Source: Cristatella mucedo (taxonomy: Eukaryota > Bryozoa > Phylactolaemata > Cristatellidae). Taken from it: a DNA stretch of 64,000 nt. The position numbers were made by a program, and so were the translations under genes. The stretch is from positions 1,467,001-1,531,000 of the forward strand of contig WPIO01000032.1 in the NCBI GenBank assembly GCA_009760855.2, read 5' to 3'. Of this stretch, positions 1 to 7,109 are shown one piece after another. The notes beneath the pieces are model-generated. The model did no database searches, was not told the origin of the DNA, and saw nothing but the letters and a program-made list of their open reading frames with translations. How positions within the stretch are numbered: the first letter of the stretch is position 1; every line of letters begins with the position of its first letter.

Positions 1-58
1 CAATCCAGCAGAGTTTTAAAAGCATAAATATAAAAGTAAGTTTTTAAGTTAAATTTTT

Positions 59-826
59 TTAGATCTTTTTCCGAGTTATATCAAGCATTCTATCAACTAT
101 TCCACGAGCATAATTTTTTATCTTATTTAGACTAGCAGGAATAGTTACTTGATCTTTTAGAAAATCAGTAGCAAATGAATCGTTTAATCCACCAGCAATA
201 CCCAAGCCTAATTTGCTTTTCGCAGCCATGACGGCCGCAACTGTCTTAGCATATTCACGTACGTAATTTGGTTGTCTTGGATCGAGCGCAATTCTAGCAG
301 CAGATTCAGCTAATACTAAGTCTGACAAGTTTCTTATTTCTGTTCTTTGAGGTTTAGGCATCGATGAAGTTTCGGTATAGTAATGGTCATGGATAAGGGC
401 CCGTCGGTCTAAATCATTTACGCCTTCATAAGATTCATTCATCCTTTGAGTGAATTTTGTTCCTGGGCCGGCGAACGAGTATTTTCCTGTATTGTTAAAA
501 CTTCCGCCTGGTACATTCTCTGATTTAATACCATTTGGTAGTTTCAGATGGAATTCCCTTCCACCAGTTAGTTTGTTTATGAAATCCACGATGCCAGAGC
601 CAAGTCGTCTATTACGTTTCAATGGTTTCAAACTTAGATTCAATTGTAAGCCAGTGTTTTTAGATTTTCACTTTTCAATTCTAGCAAGTTGTGCTTTTGT
701 TACAAAGATAGAAATAGAACCTGATAGATCTTCTCTTTTTAACCTGATTGAAATAGGTTTATCAGATTTGTGTATTAAGTTTACTTGATGCTCTGAAAGG
801 TTTAGTTTTGCCTCGTGGTATTCCAT
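59..826 (-). CDS. Parvovirus-type phospholipase A2 domain protein, with one internal TGA
   Basis: The intact stretch 643-59 (194 codons) holds a calcium-loop motif AGPGTKF and, about 30 residues on, the catalytic dyad motif HDHYY; this spacing is that of the secreted-PLA2 fold found in parvovirus VP1. In parvoviruses this enzyme breaches the endosomal membrane during entry; in a Polinton-like virus a similar role is an inference. The frame is open upstream to an ATG at 826, preceded by TATAGA like other genes of this element, and is interrupted by one TGA at 668-670. The upstream part (VTKAQLARIEK) looks like the N-terminal region of Polinton-type virion proteins, so 826 is likely the true start. 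Downstream of the dyad are basic and Ala-rich segments. It ends with TAA. Confidence 0.8.
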
Positions 827-835
827 TCTATAATA
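827..835 (-). promoter_or_regulatory. TATAGA motif abutting the PLA2 gene start
   Basis: On the minus strand TTATAGA ends directly at the ATG at 826. The same motif abuts several other viral gene starts, so a virus-specific promoter or initiator is inferred. Confidence 0.35.
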
Positions 836-865
836 AATTAAATTTTATTTAAAGACAAATTAAAC

Positions 866-880
866 TATTATATATTAAAA
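866..880 (+). promoter_or_regulatory. TATA-type motif before the HNH gene
   Basis: TATTATATATTAAAA ends directly at the ATG of the HNH-AP2 gene, as expected for the short TATA-to-ATG spacing seen across the element. Confidence 0.35.
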
Positions 881-1471
881 ATGAATCAATATCAGATTAG
901 TAAATTCAGAGAACGCATTATGGAGCTATTAGACTATAACCCATATACTGGGAACATCTTTTGGAGAGTAAATAGGGGTGGTAAAGCAAGAATTGGAAGT
1001 GAAGCTGGCTCGTTTGATAAGGATGGCTATAGGGTTATATGTATTGATTTAAAGCAATATAAGGTTCATAGAATTGCATGGATGATTATGTATAAGGAGA
1101 TGCCAGCTTTTGAACTTGATCACGAAAATTCTATTAAATCTGATAATAGAATTAGTAATCTGAGAATTGCTAATCATTCGGAAAATAATAGAAACAAGGA
1201 AAAGCGAAAAAATACTTCTTCCAATTATATTGGCGTTAGTTTTAACAAGAGAGCAAATGAATATGAGTCATATATTTGTGTAGACAAACAGCAATACCAT
1301 TTAGGCTTATTCAATAATCCTGTAACTGCCACTGAAGTACGTGACATTGCTGCAATACGCCTTCATTTGCAATTCGCTCGACTCAATTTTACTTATACTT
1401 TAACTGAAGATTACAATTGTTCGCTACACAGACTTTTAATTCTTACAGCGTTTTTTCAACTCATCTCTTAG
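881..1471 (+). CDS. HNH endonuclease with C-terminal AP2 DNA-binding domain
   Basis: The 196-residue product has an N-terminal NUMOD/HNH_3-like region (NPYTGNIFWR, then KVHRIAWMIM), an HNH core with ELDHENSIKSDNRISNLR followed by NHSENNRNK at about residues 80-110, and an AP2-like domain (YIGVSF, then YHLGLFNN and FARLNF) at about 115-172. This is the usual architecture of free-standing homing-type nucleases of phages and large DNA viruses, which nick or cut DNA and bias inheritance of their own locus. The frame is intact, unlike most neighbours. The last 20 or so residues overlap the end of the opposite-strand gene and may be non-homologous tail. It stands alone between two minus-strand genes. 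It ends with TAG. Confidence 0.85.
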   Translation: MNQYQISKFRERIMELLDYNPYTGNIFWRVNRGGKARIGSEAGSFDKDGYRVICIDLKQYKVHRIAWMIMYKEMPAFELDHENSIKSDNRISNLRIANHSENNRNKEKRKNTSSNYIGVSFNKRANEYESYICVDKQQYHLGLFNNPVTATEVRDIAAIRLHLQFARLNFTYTLTEDYNCSLHRLLILTAFFQLIS

Positions 1472-2512
1472 TTTTTATCATTTCATTATATATTTCTTCT
1501 TGTAATTTACCTTGTGCAAAAAGATTAGCTAGTAGCATTGCACTTTCACTTTTATAATCGCAGTGCTTTTTCCCTCCAACCGTACTACTTTCTACTTTTT
1601 TATATCTTCTTTTAACTTATCGCTATAACTAACTCCAGAAACCTCAACTAACTGTTTTCTGGTTTTCAAATAATCTAATCTGTTTTTCACCTCGCTATTC
1701 TGCACTTTGGCACTCAAATCAATATCAATGTTTCTATCAAGTAATTCTATCATACTTTTTATATCTGTAATTGCATTTTTTAGTCTTTCACTTTGTAAAC
1801 TCAAAGCACTCATTCGTTCTTCATGCGTATCCATTGGTGGTGCCTTAGCCGTATACATTGTTGAGTCAATAATCTTCTTAATCAATTCTGCTACAGTTAC
1901 AGCTATGGAAACTCCTAAACCAACTGCGCCAACAATAAAAGCTATACTCGCTATGATTGCTGGAATTGCAGGTAAAAATCCTCCTGATCTTACTTCAAGA
2001 AAGTTCTTACTCCAAGCTTTTGTATCTAATTGGGAAGCATCCCAACTCACTTCCTCTCCGAATGTCTCTGAAAGAAATTTACTAGGATCTAAGGAACAAT
2101 CAGATTTAGCTCTTTCTGCTTCTAGCAAAATCTCGATTATGTAATAGCCAACCTCTAAGGATGCCACCATTTTTGACAGTCCTTTTTTATCTGCAATTGT
2201 TTTCCAAAAGACATTGCCATATTTTCCTGAAGCAATATCATCAACAATCTCTTTTATGAATAATCCTAAATCTACAATTCCTGTTATTCCTGATAGAAAT
2301 CCACCAAGTGCTTTTGTCGCAGTTCCAATTACTTTGAATGACTGCAAAACTTTTGGAACAATTGTTGCAATCCTATTTGAAGCTTTTAGACTTAGCTTTA
2401 ATGCAATCTTAGGAGCTACTTTTATTATCGCTTTTGATCTTAGTTCTGTTGCAGTTGTTGTTCCTGATAATACTTTTTTAGTTGTATCTAAGCCAGATTT
2501 TATTTTTTCCAT
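1436..2512 (-). CDS. Large putative membrane protein of unknown function
   Basis: The intact frame 2512-1592 encodes 306 residues and ends TAG. It starts with a basic, Ser/Thr/Ala-rich N-terminus, has a Gly-rich hydrophobic stretch near residues 65-85 and a strong long hydrophobic segment (IPAIIASIAFIVGAVGLGVS) near residues 185-210, then a charged helical C-terminus. In another frame, coding-like sequence continues past an A6 run at about 1,600 and an A-run near 1,487 to a TAA at 1436-1438, so two one-base indels may have removed about 50 residues (Lys/Glu-rich). The gene is divergent from fibre gene A with only 10 bases between the two ATGs. I do not recognise the family; a virion membrane protein is a guess. 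Confidence 0.6.
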
Positions 2513-2522
2513 ATATATAAGA
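2513..2522. promoter_or_regulatory. Bidirectional TATATATA element between divergent viral genes
   Basis: Ten bases (ATATATATAAGA spans into the start) separate the ATGs of the minus-strand membrane protein gene and the plus-strand fibre gene A. The palindromic TATA could serve both directions; transcripts would be almost leaderless. Confidence 0.4.
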
Positions 2523-3379
2523 ATGGATAATATTAGTCAGATTAATGGGAATATTTTTAGCAACCTTGATGCTAATGGAAATAGAATTAAAAACCTTGGT
2601 TTTCCAGTAAATGATGGAGATGCAATAAGATTAGATTATGCTCTAAATTCAGATTTCTTTAATACTGTGGCAAGTAATGTTTCAGGAGAAATAGCTTCTG
2701 TTTCTAACTTATCTGACTTACTTCCAAAGAATAGTGCAAAAATGTTATCTCAGTTGAATTGTAAAAATGCTAAAGGAATATCTGGAAGATATGCTGATGG
2801 AACTGATTTTCAAGATTCTAGGCCTTACAAAGTAATAAACTATGGATTATTAAAAATTATGACTCAAGTTTTTAATGACAACTCTAATAGTACTCTTAAT
2901 CTAGGATCAAACAGAATTACCTCTTTAAAAAATTCAGATGTTGTAACAAAGCAATCTGTTGATTCTTATAAATGCTCTACTTTATACTTAAGACTTACTG
3001 GTTTTACAAATGATTCAATTATTGTTCCACTAAACATATTTAATATTGATGTAAATGAAACAGGAACAAAAAGTTCTACATTAAAAACAACTCCTGCAGA
3101 TATTGCAGTTTTTAATCAACAAGGTCACGTTGTAGGCTATGCAACACCTTATAAAACTTTTGTTGCTGGTCCAGTAGCAAACTTTAAACAGTATCCAATA
3201 TTCTTTGGTGTTCTAATACTACTGGAACGTTTTTAGAGTTGACTAGTGACAACACTTATGGTGTATCTGGTACTCTTCTTTTAGTTGTAAATATTGATGG
3301 AACCTGCACATATATGATAGATAATTTAAGAGTTGCTAGTAATATTACATATATTGATTTTATTATTACTATTGTATAG
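2523..3379 (+). CDS. Tail-fibre-like protein A, one frameshift
   Basis: The start is the ATG at 2523 (MDNISQINGNIF) just after the TATA element, although the frame is open further upstream. The N-terminal half shows the repeat type seen in phage tail fibres and collagen-free adhesins: N-x-I-x-NLGFPVN-DGDAI-x-LDYAL. A second weaker repeat (NSTLNLGSNRITSL) lies near residue 120. The C-terminal part is beta-rich and Thr/Ser/Asn-rich. A one-base indel near 3,208-3,214 moves the frame, after which the reading continues to TAG at 3377-3379, two bases before the next gene. Receptor-binding fibre is an inference from the repeats. First of three tandem paralogous genes. Confidence 0.65.
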
Positions 3380-3380
3380 A
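3372..3380 (+). promoter_or_regulatory. TATAGA motif before fibre gene B
   Basis: TTGTATAGA ends directly at the ATG at 3381 and overlaps the stop of fibre gene A; the same TATAGA-ATG arrangement occurs at 826 and 6722 on the minus strand. Confidence 0.35.
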
Positions 3381-4256
3381 ATGTCGCTTGGATATCGTAG
3401 AAAAGGATCTAGCCAAAAAAAGTATATTCGTAAGACTGGAGATATTATGAATGGGTCTTTAAATATGAATCAAAATCAAATAAAAAATCTTGGAGATCCT
3501 GTTGATTCTACAGATGCTGTAAACAGAAAGTATATTGATGCAAACTTTGTTACAAAAGTATCTAGAGGTACGACTGCTGATGGTGATCTTGATATGAATA
3601 ATCATAGAGTGATAGATCTTGCTAATCCTGTTAATCCAAGTGATGCTGCTACAAAAGACTATGCAGATACTAAAATATCAAAAACTGGTGGAGCTATTAG
3701 TTGAGATTTATTTGTAGAAGGTAAATTAAATATTGCTAATTCAGCAACGCCATCATTAGCAACTAATGTTGCAACTGTTGCATATATGGATGCTAAGTAT
3801 GTAAAATATAATGATGCAAGAATGAATGGTCCTTTGAATATGAATAATAATCCAATAATTATACAAAATGCTCCTGTAAATCCAAATGATGGAGTAAATC
3901 TTGGTTATCTTCGAGGAATAAGAGGAAATGTTACAGCTGTATATTTTATAGGAAAAATGGATGAGTCATTGACAACACAACTATATAACAAAACATTTAG
4001 TGGTAGATGGATTAATACCATTAGCAAAATTATGATTCAAAGAGGTTTATTTGTTATTGGAGTGACGTATGAAGTTTCTGGAGTAACAAAAGTACTTATG
4101 CTTCCACCATCAACACTAACAACGCAATCTGATCAATTGTATGGTAGTTATATTTTAAATTCTAGCAGAAAAATAGTTACTAGTTCTACTTTTATATGTG
4201 GGTCGAGTTTGTTAGATAGAGAAATAAATGTTACTGTTTATATAGCAACAGCATAA
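3381..4256 (+). CDS. Tail-fibre-like protein B, one internal TGA
   Basis: A single 292-codon frame runs from ATG 3381 (MSLGYRRKGSSQKK) to TAA, broken only by TGA at 3702-3704. At least three copies of the repeat M-x-G-x-L-x-MN-x-N-x-I-x-NL-x-x-PV-x-x-x-DAV-x-x-x-YID are visible (about residues 20-55, 65-95 and 150-180). A beta-rich, Ser/Thr-rich C-terminal domain of about 100 residues follows and could be the receptor-binding head. The residue expected at the TGA, by comparison with the usual GG-x-ISGDL repeat context, is Gly, so GGA to TGA is likely. Gene order and repeat type tie it to its neighbours A and C. A receptor-binding fibre role is inferred. Confidence 0.65.
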
Positions 4257-4278
4257 TGTTAAATAGAAAGATTTACAA

Positions 4279-5278
4279 ATGATTGGAACATTGGATATGT
4301 CTAATAATAGAATAGTAAATATTGGAAGCAATGTAGATCCTTTAGAAGCTGTTGGAAAATCATTTGCTGATAACAACTATATGAGAAAAGATTCAGATCA
4401 ATTTATACGAGGATACATATCTGCAAACTCAAAAAAGTATGTTAATGTACTAGCTCCGATAAAAGATAATTATATTGCAACAAAAGAGTACGTTGATACT
4501 AAGGCAGATTACACAGTAAATGGTGATTTAACAGTTAATGAACTAATAGTCGTAGGTGAAATAAATAATGGTAAAAAATTAAGTGATGCTTTTAATATAT
4601 ATCTACCAAATAGAGATCTCTCTGAACTTTTACAACATGATCTTTCACAAATTAATACAGGTTCTTTGAGTTTCAGTAAGATAGAAAATCTGTCAGGTTT
4701 TGATAGTAAACCTCGCTTTCAATGAAAATCATTATTTAGCAAGAAAATCAGACATACAACAATCGCAAATAAATTATTTTAAATTAAATTATAAAGTAAA
4801 AGATATTTATGAGATGGATATTGGTTTGCCTAATATTTTAAATATTTTAGATGAGAAAACTGTAATCCTAGCTGTTTTAGAAAAACAGATAACTGAAAAA
4901 TCAATTATATTAAAGGATGTGAATTTAACTAGAGTAAGATATCTTGATGTTAAACTAAAATTTAATATATATATTGATAGTTTAATAAATTTTGTAGTTA
5001 TAAACTACTATCATAAATTATATTCACCAAATTTCTTTGTCTCTAATTTTTTTGACATTACCTATTATGGAGTTGAAGATAATTATATGTTATTATTAAG
5101 TGATTATATAACACAATTCGATATTTCTACTGATGATATTACAGTAACTATACATTTTTCAGTTCTGAATTATGGTAATATGATAACCCCAAGTAACTTG
5201 GACGTTATTGAAATTTATCTATCTGATGCTGTTATTCACTCAAATCAAAACTTAATTACTTCTAGTGTAGGTAGCTAA
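4279..5278 (+). CDS. Tail-fibre-like protein C, one frameshift
   Basis: ATG 4279 opens with a repeat unit (GTLDMSNNRIVNIGSNVDPLEAV); a further repeat-like unit (YIATKEYVD) follows. A short alternative start ATG overlaps the stop of gene B at 4256 but is out of frame, so an indel near 4,275 may have removed a few N-terminal residues. The frame breaks near 4,716 and continues in the +1 frame as a beta-rich, Asn/Ile/Tyr-rich domain of about 190 residues to TAA at 5276-5278. The C-terminal domains of A, B and C look unrelated to one another while the repeats are alike, as expected for fibres with different targets. Function inferred from repeats only. Confidence 0.6.
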
Positions 5279-5642
5279 ACTTTCCAATCTAGGCTTTCTT
5301 TAATAAGCTCTGTTGGAATAATATATTCTTTTCCTGGTAATTGTTTTGTTAACTCTATTTTTTAGAGTATGCTTCTGATTTTAGACTATTTATTTTATCT
5401 ATTTTCAAATCTTTAAGAAACTCTGAAAAGATTGACCCATCTCTAACTTTTGTAAATATATATGCCATTTCTTTTTCTGAATGATTTACTCTTAAAGCTT
5501 TGTACTCTAAAACTAATTTTAATGCTTCTAATACTGTACTCCTAATATCTTCAATTCTTCCCATGGGGTATGAGCAAATTTTTATAGTCTGTTGACCTTG
5601 TGCAACTGTTAGACAGTCTTTACTTCTAGTTTCTACATTCAT
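5274..5642 (-). CDS. Small viral protein of unknown function, possible frameshifted C-terminus
   Basis: The intact frame 5642-5355 encodes 95 residues rich in charged helices. After an A6 run near 5,357 a second frame continues for about 27 residues (KQLPGKEYIIPTELIKESLD) to TAG at 5274-5276, overlapping the stop of fibre gene C; a one-base indel in the A-run would join them. No family recognised. It is the most downstream of a run of minus-strand genes that converges on the fibre genes. Confidence 0.55.
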
Positions 5643-5653
5643 TTATATATAAA
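5643..5653 (-). promoter_or_regulatory. TATATAA motif before a small viral gene
   Basis: On the minus strand TTTATATATAA ends directly at the ATG at 5642. Confidence 0.3.
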
Positions 5654-5661
5654 TAAATTAT

Positions 5662-6198
5662 TTACAATACGGTCGTTGGAATTGTATCAGAAAGTGGGGC
5701 ATTCGGATCTGCGACAACCTCTGGAGCAGCTGGGGCAACTAGAGCAGCAAGTGTTGCTTTTTGTCTAGCACTTGTTCCATCAGATATATCAGGTAGAATT
5801 GCATAGCATTCATCCTTAACAATTCCAGAGATATCTGGTTTCATTCCTGCAACCCGTGAGATAACTGTTGAAAGTGTTGGTAGCTGGCTAGCAATCCATG
5901 TTGTATAACTAGAGATTTCTCCAGGTGTATCAAGAAGAATATCAACTTTAGTTCTAACTGTTGCTTCAAGATCGCTTGTTATACTTGCCATTCCAGAATC
6001 GATTACCTTTTGTGCTTCAATGTCAAACTCATCAATATAAAACTTTTTTACAGATGTATCTGTCATAATTGAGATATCTGAGTCGAGTGTCTGTTGATCA
6101 TAAGCAGTCATTCTAGACTTTACAAGGTAGTCAACATATGCTTTCAGCAGAGTTGCAGATGTAGCAAGATTGGGGTCACATACTTCTGTTGACGACAT
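5662..6198 (-). CDS. Viral protein of unknown function, 178 residues
   Basis: An intact frame with ATG at 6198, preceded on the minus strand by TATAGGAA, encodes a 178-residue, mostly acidic, helix-prone protein with no obvious membrane segment. The C-terminal 40 residues are Ala/Pro-rich (ALVAPAAPEVVADPNAPL) and probably disordered. Composition and abundance of Ser/Thr/Asp would suit a minor virion or scaffold protein, but I recognise no family. It ends TAA, 19 bases before the next gene's ATG. Confidence 0.6.
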   Translation of the reverse strand: MSSTEVCDPNLATSATLLKAYVDYLVKSRMTAYDQQTLDSDISIMTDTSVKKFYIDEFDIEAQKVIDSGMASITSDLEATVRTKVDILLDTPGEISSYTTWIASQLPTLSTVISRVAGMKPDISGIVKDECYAILPDISDGTSARQKATLAALVAPAAPEVVADPNAPLSDTIPTTVL

Positions 6199-6231
6199 TT
6201 CCTATACTATTATAAAAAATATACAAAACAT

Positions 6232-6402
6232 CTAATTCTTTATTAACTCTCTTGCTTTAATTTTAAGTTCCTCATATTTGTCTTCATGGGTACACATTTC
6301 AAATATAATTTTAATAAGTTTATCAGTTAATTTTAATTTTCTACCTTGACTAATATCTTGAATTGCATTACTAATTTTATAATTTGTTATTTCTGGATCC
6401 AT
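6232..6402 (-). CDS. Small viral protein, 56 residues
   Basis: A short frame starts at ATG 6402, immediately preceded on the minus strand by GTATATAT, and ends TAG at 6232-6234. The product is Lys/Ile/Glu-rich and helical (KLKLTDKLIKIIFEM). Position in the gene series and the TATA-ATG arrangement support it; the function is unknown. Confidence 0.5.
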   Translation of the reverse strand: MDPEITNYKISNAIQDISQGRKLKLTDKLIKIIFEMCTHEDKYEELKIKARELIKN

Positions 6403-6411
6403 ATATATACT
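6403..6411 (-). promoter_or_regulatory. TATATAT motif before the 56-residue viral gene
   Basis: On the minus strand AGTATATAT directly abuts the ATG at 6402. Confidence 0.3.
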
Positions 6412-6440
6412 ATGAAGAAAAACATCTCATTCAAAATTAA

Positions 6441-6722
6441 CTAATTAATCTGAACGCCCTGTTTAGTTTTTGGGAGTTTTTGATTTTTTTTTTTTTCTGC
6501 TTCTAATAACATTTCATTTATTTTACTTCTACATTCCATTAGTTTATCACAGGTATCGCAAATCTCAACGAAAACGGCAGTGTACGAGCTATCCAAGTCT
6601 GGAATAAGTTTATCAAGTGAATGCTTGACAATTCTCTGATCTACTCTCTGGAACTTTTGTAGACAAATTTTAAGAGCCATATCTCTTGATTGTTCGCAAC
6701 TCAGAATTCTAGAAACATCCAT
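6441..6722 (-). CDS. Small viral protein, 93 residues
   Basis: An intact frame from ATG 6722, with TATAGA directly upstream on the minus strand, to TAG. The product has five Cys (CEQSRDMALKIC; EICDTCDKLMEC) and a Lys/Glu-rich C-terminal helix. A CxxC within DTCDKLMEC could bind metal or reflect disulphides; no family recognised. Confidence 0.55.
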   Translation of the reverse strand: MDVSRILSCEQSRDMALKICLQKFQRVDQRIVKHSLDKLIPDLDSSYTAVFVEICDTCDKLMECRSKINEMLLEAEKKKNQKLPKTKQGVQIN

Positions 6723-6732
6723 TCTATATAAA
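6723..6732 (-). promoter_or_regulatory. TATATAGA motif before the 93-residue viral gene
   Basis: On the minus strand TTATATAGA ends directly at the ATG at 6722. Confidence 0.3.
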
Positions 6733-6742
6733 TATAAATTTT

Positions 6743-6904
6743 TTATAGTTCATCTTCTTCATTTACGTAATTGTATTCATTAGGTTCATCTTCGCTAGCA
6801 TCTGGACATTCTGACTCATCACTTTCATATTCACTTTCGTATTATGGATTGTAATCAGGATCATCGCTGTCGGACTCTTCATATTCATATTCAACATTTT
6901 CCAT
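6743..6904 (-). CDS. Small very acidic viral protein, one internal TAA
   Basis: A 54-codon frame from ATG 6904 (preceded by TTATAGAA) to TAA at 6743-6745 encodes an almost uniformly acidic Glu/Asp/Tyr/Ser/Asn product (EESDSDDPDYN). Codon 21 is TAA at 6842-6844; the repetitive context (YNP-stop-YESEYE) suggests it was GAA. The acidic bias continues unchanged after the stop, which argues that the frame was coding. No family recognised. Confidence 0.45.
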
Positions 6905-6928
6905 TTCTATAATAATGAATTTTATTTA

Positions 6929-7096
6929 CTAATATAAATTTATTCCTGCCATCTCAGAAATTAACTCTTCTTCTGCTCTGTCATATTCCATTTCCATTTG
7001 TAATTCATATAACTCTTTTGTTGTTTCTCGAATATCATGTTTGACTTTTATTTTTGCTTCAGGTTCAATGATTTCTTCACTCTTTCGTTTTGGCAT
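6929..7096 (-). CDS. Small charged viral protein, 55 residues
   Basis: An intact frame from ATG 7096, abutted upstream on the minus strand by TATAT, to TAG. It begins PKRKSEE, which resembles a basic nuclear-targeting stretch, followed by a Glu-rich helix (KELYELQMEMEYDRAEEEL) likely to form a coiled coil. It lies 14 bases beyond the PolB stop. Function unknown. Confidence 0.5.
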   Translation of the reverse strand: MPKRKSEEIIEPEAKIKVKHDIRETTKELYELQMEMEYDRAEEELISEMAGINLY

Positions 7097-7105
7097 ATAT
7101 ATTAG
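7097..7105 (-). promoter_or_regulatory. TATAT motif before the 55-residue viral gene
   Basis: On the minus strand CTAATATAT abuts the ATG at 7096; it overlaps the end of PolB region spacing. Confidence 0.3.
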
Positions 7106-7109
7106 TACT

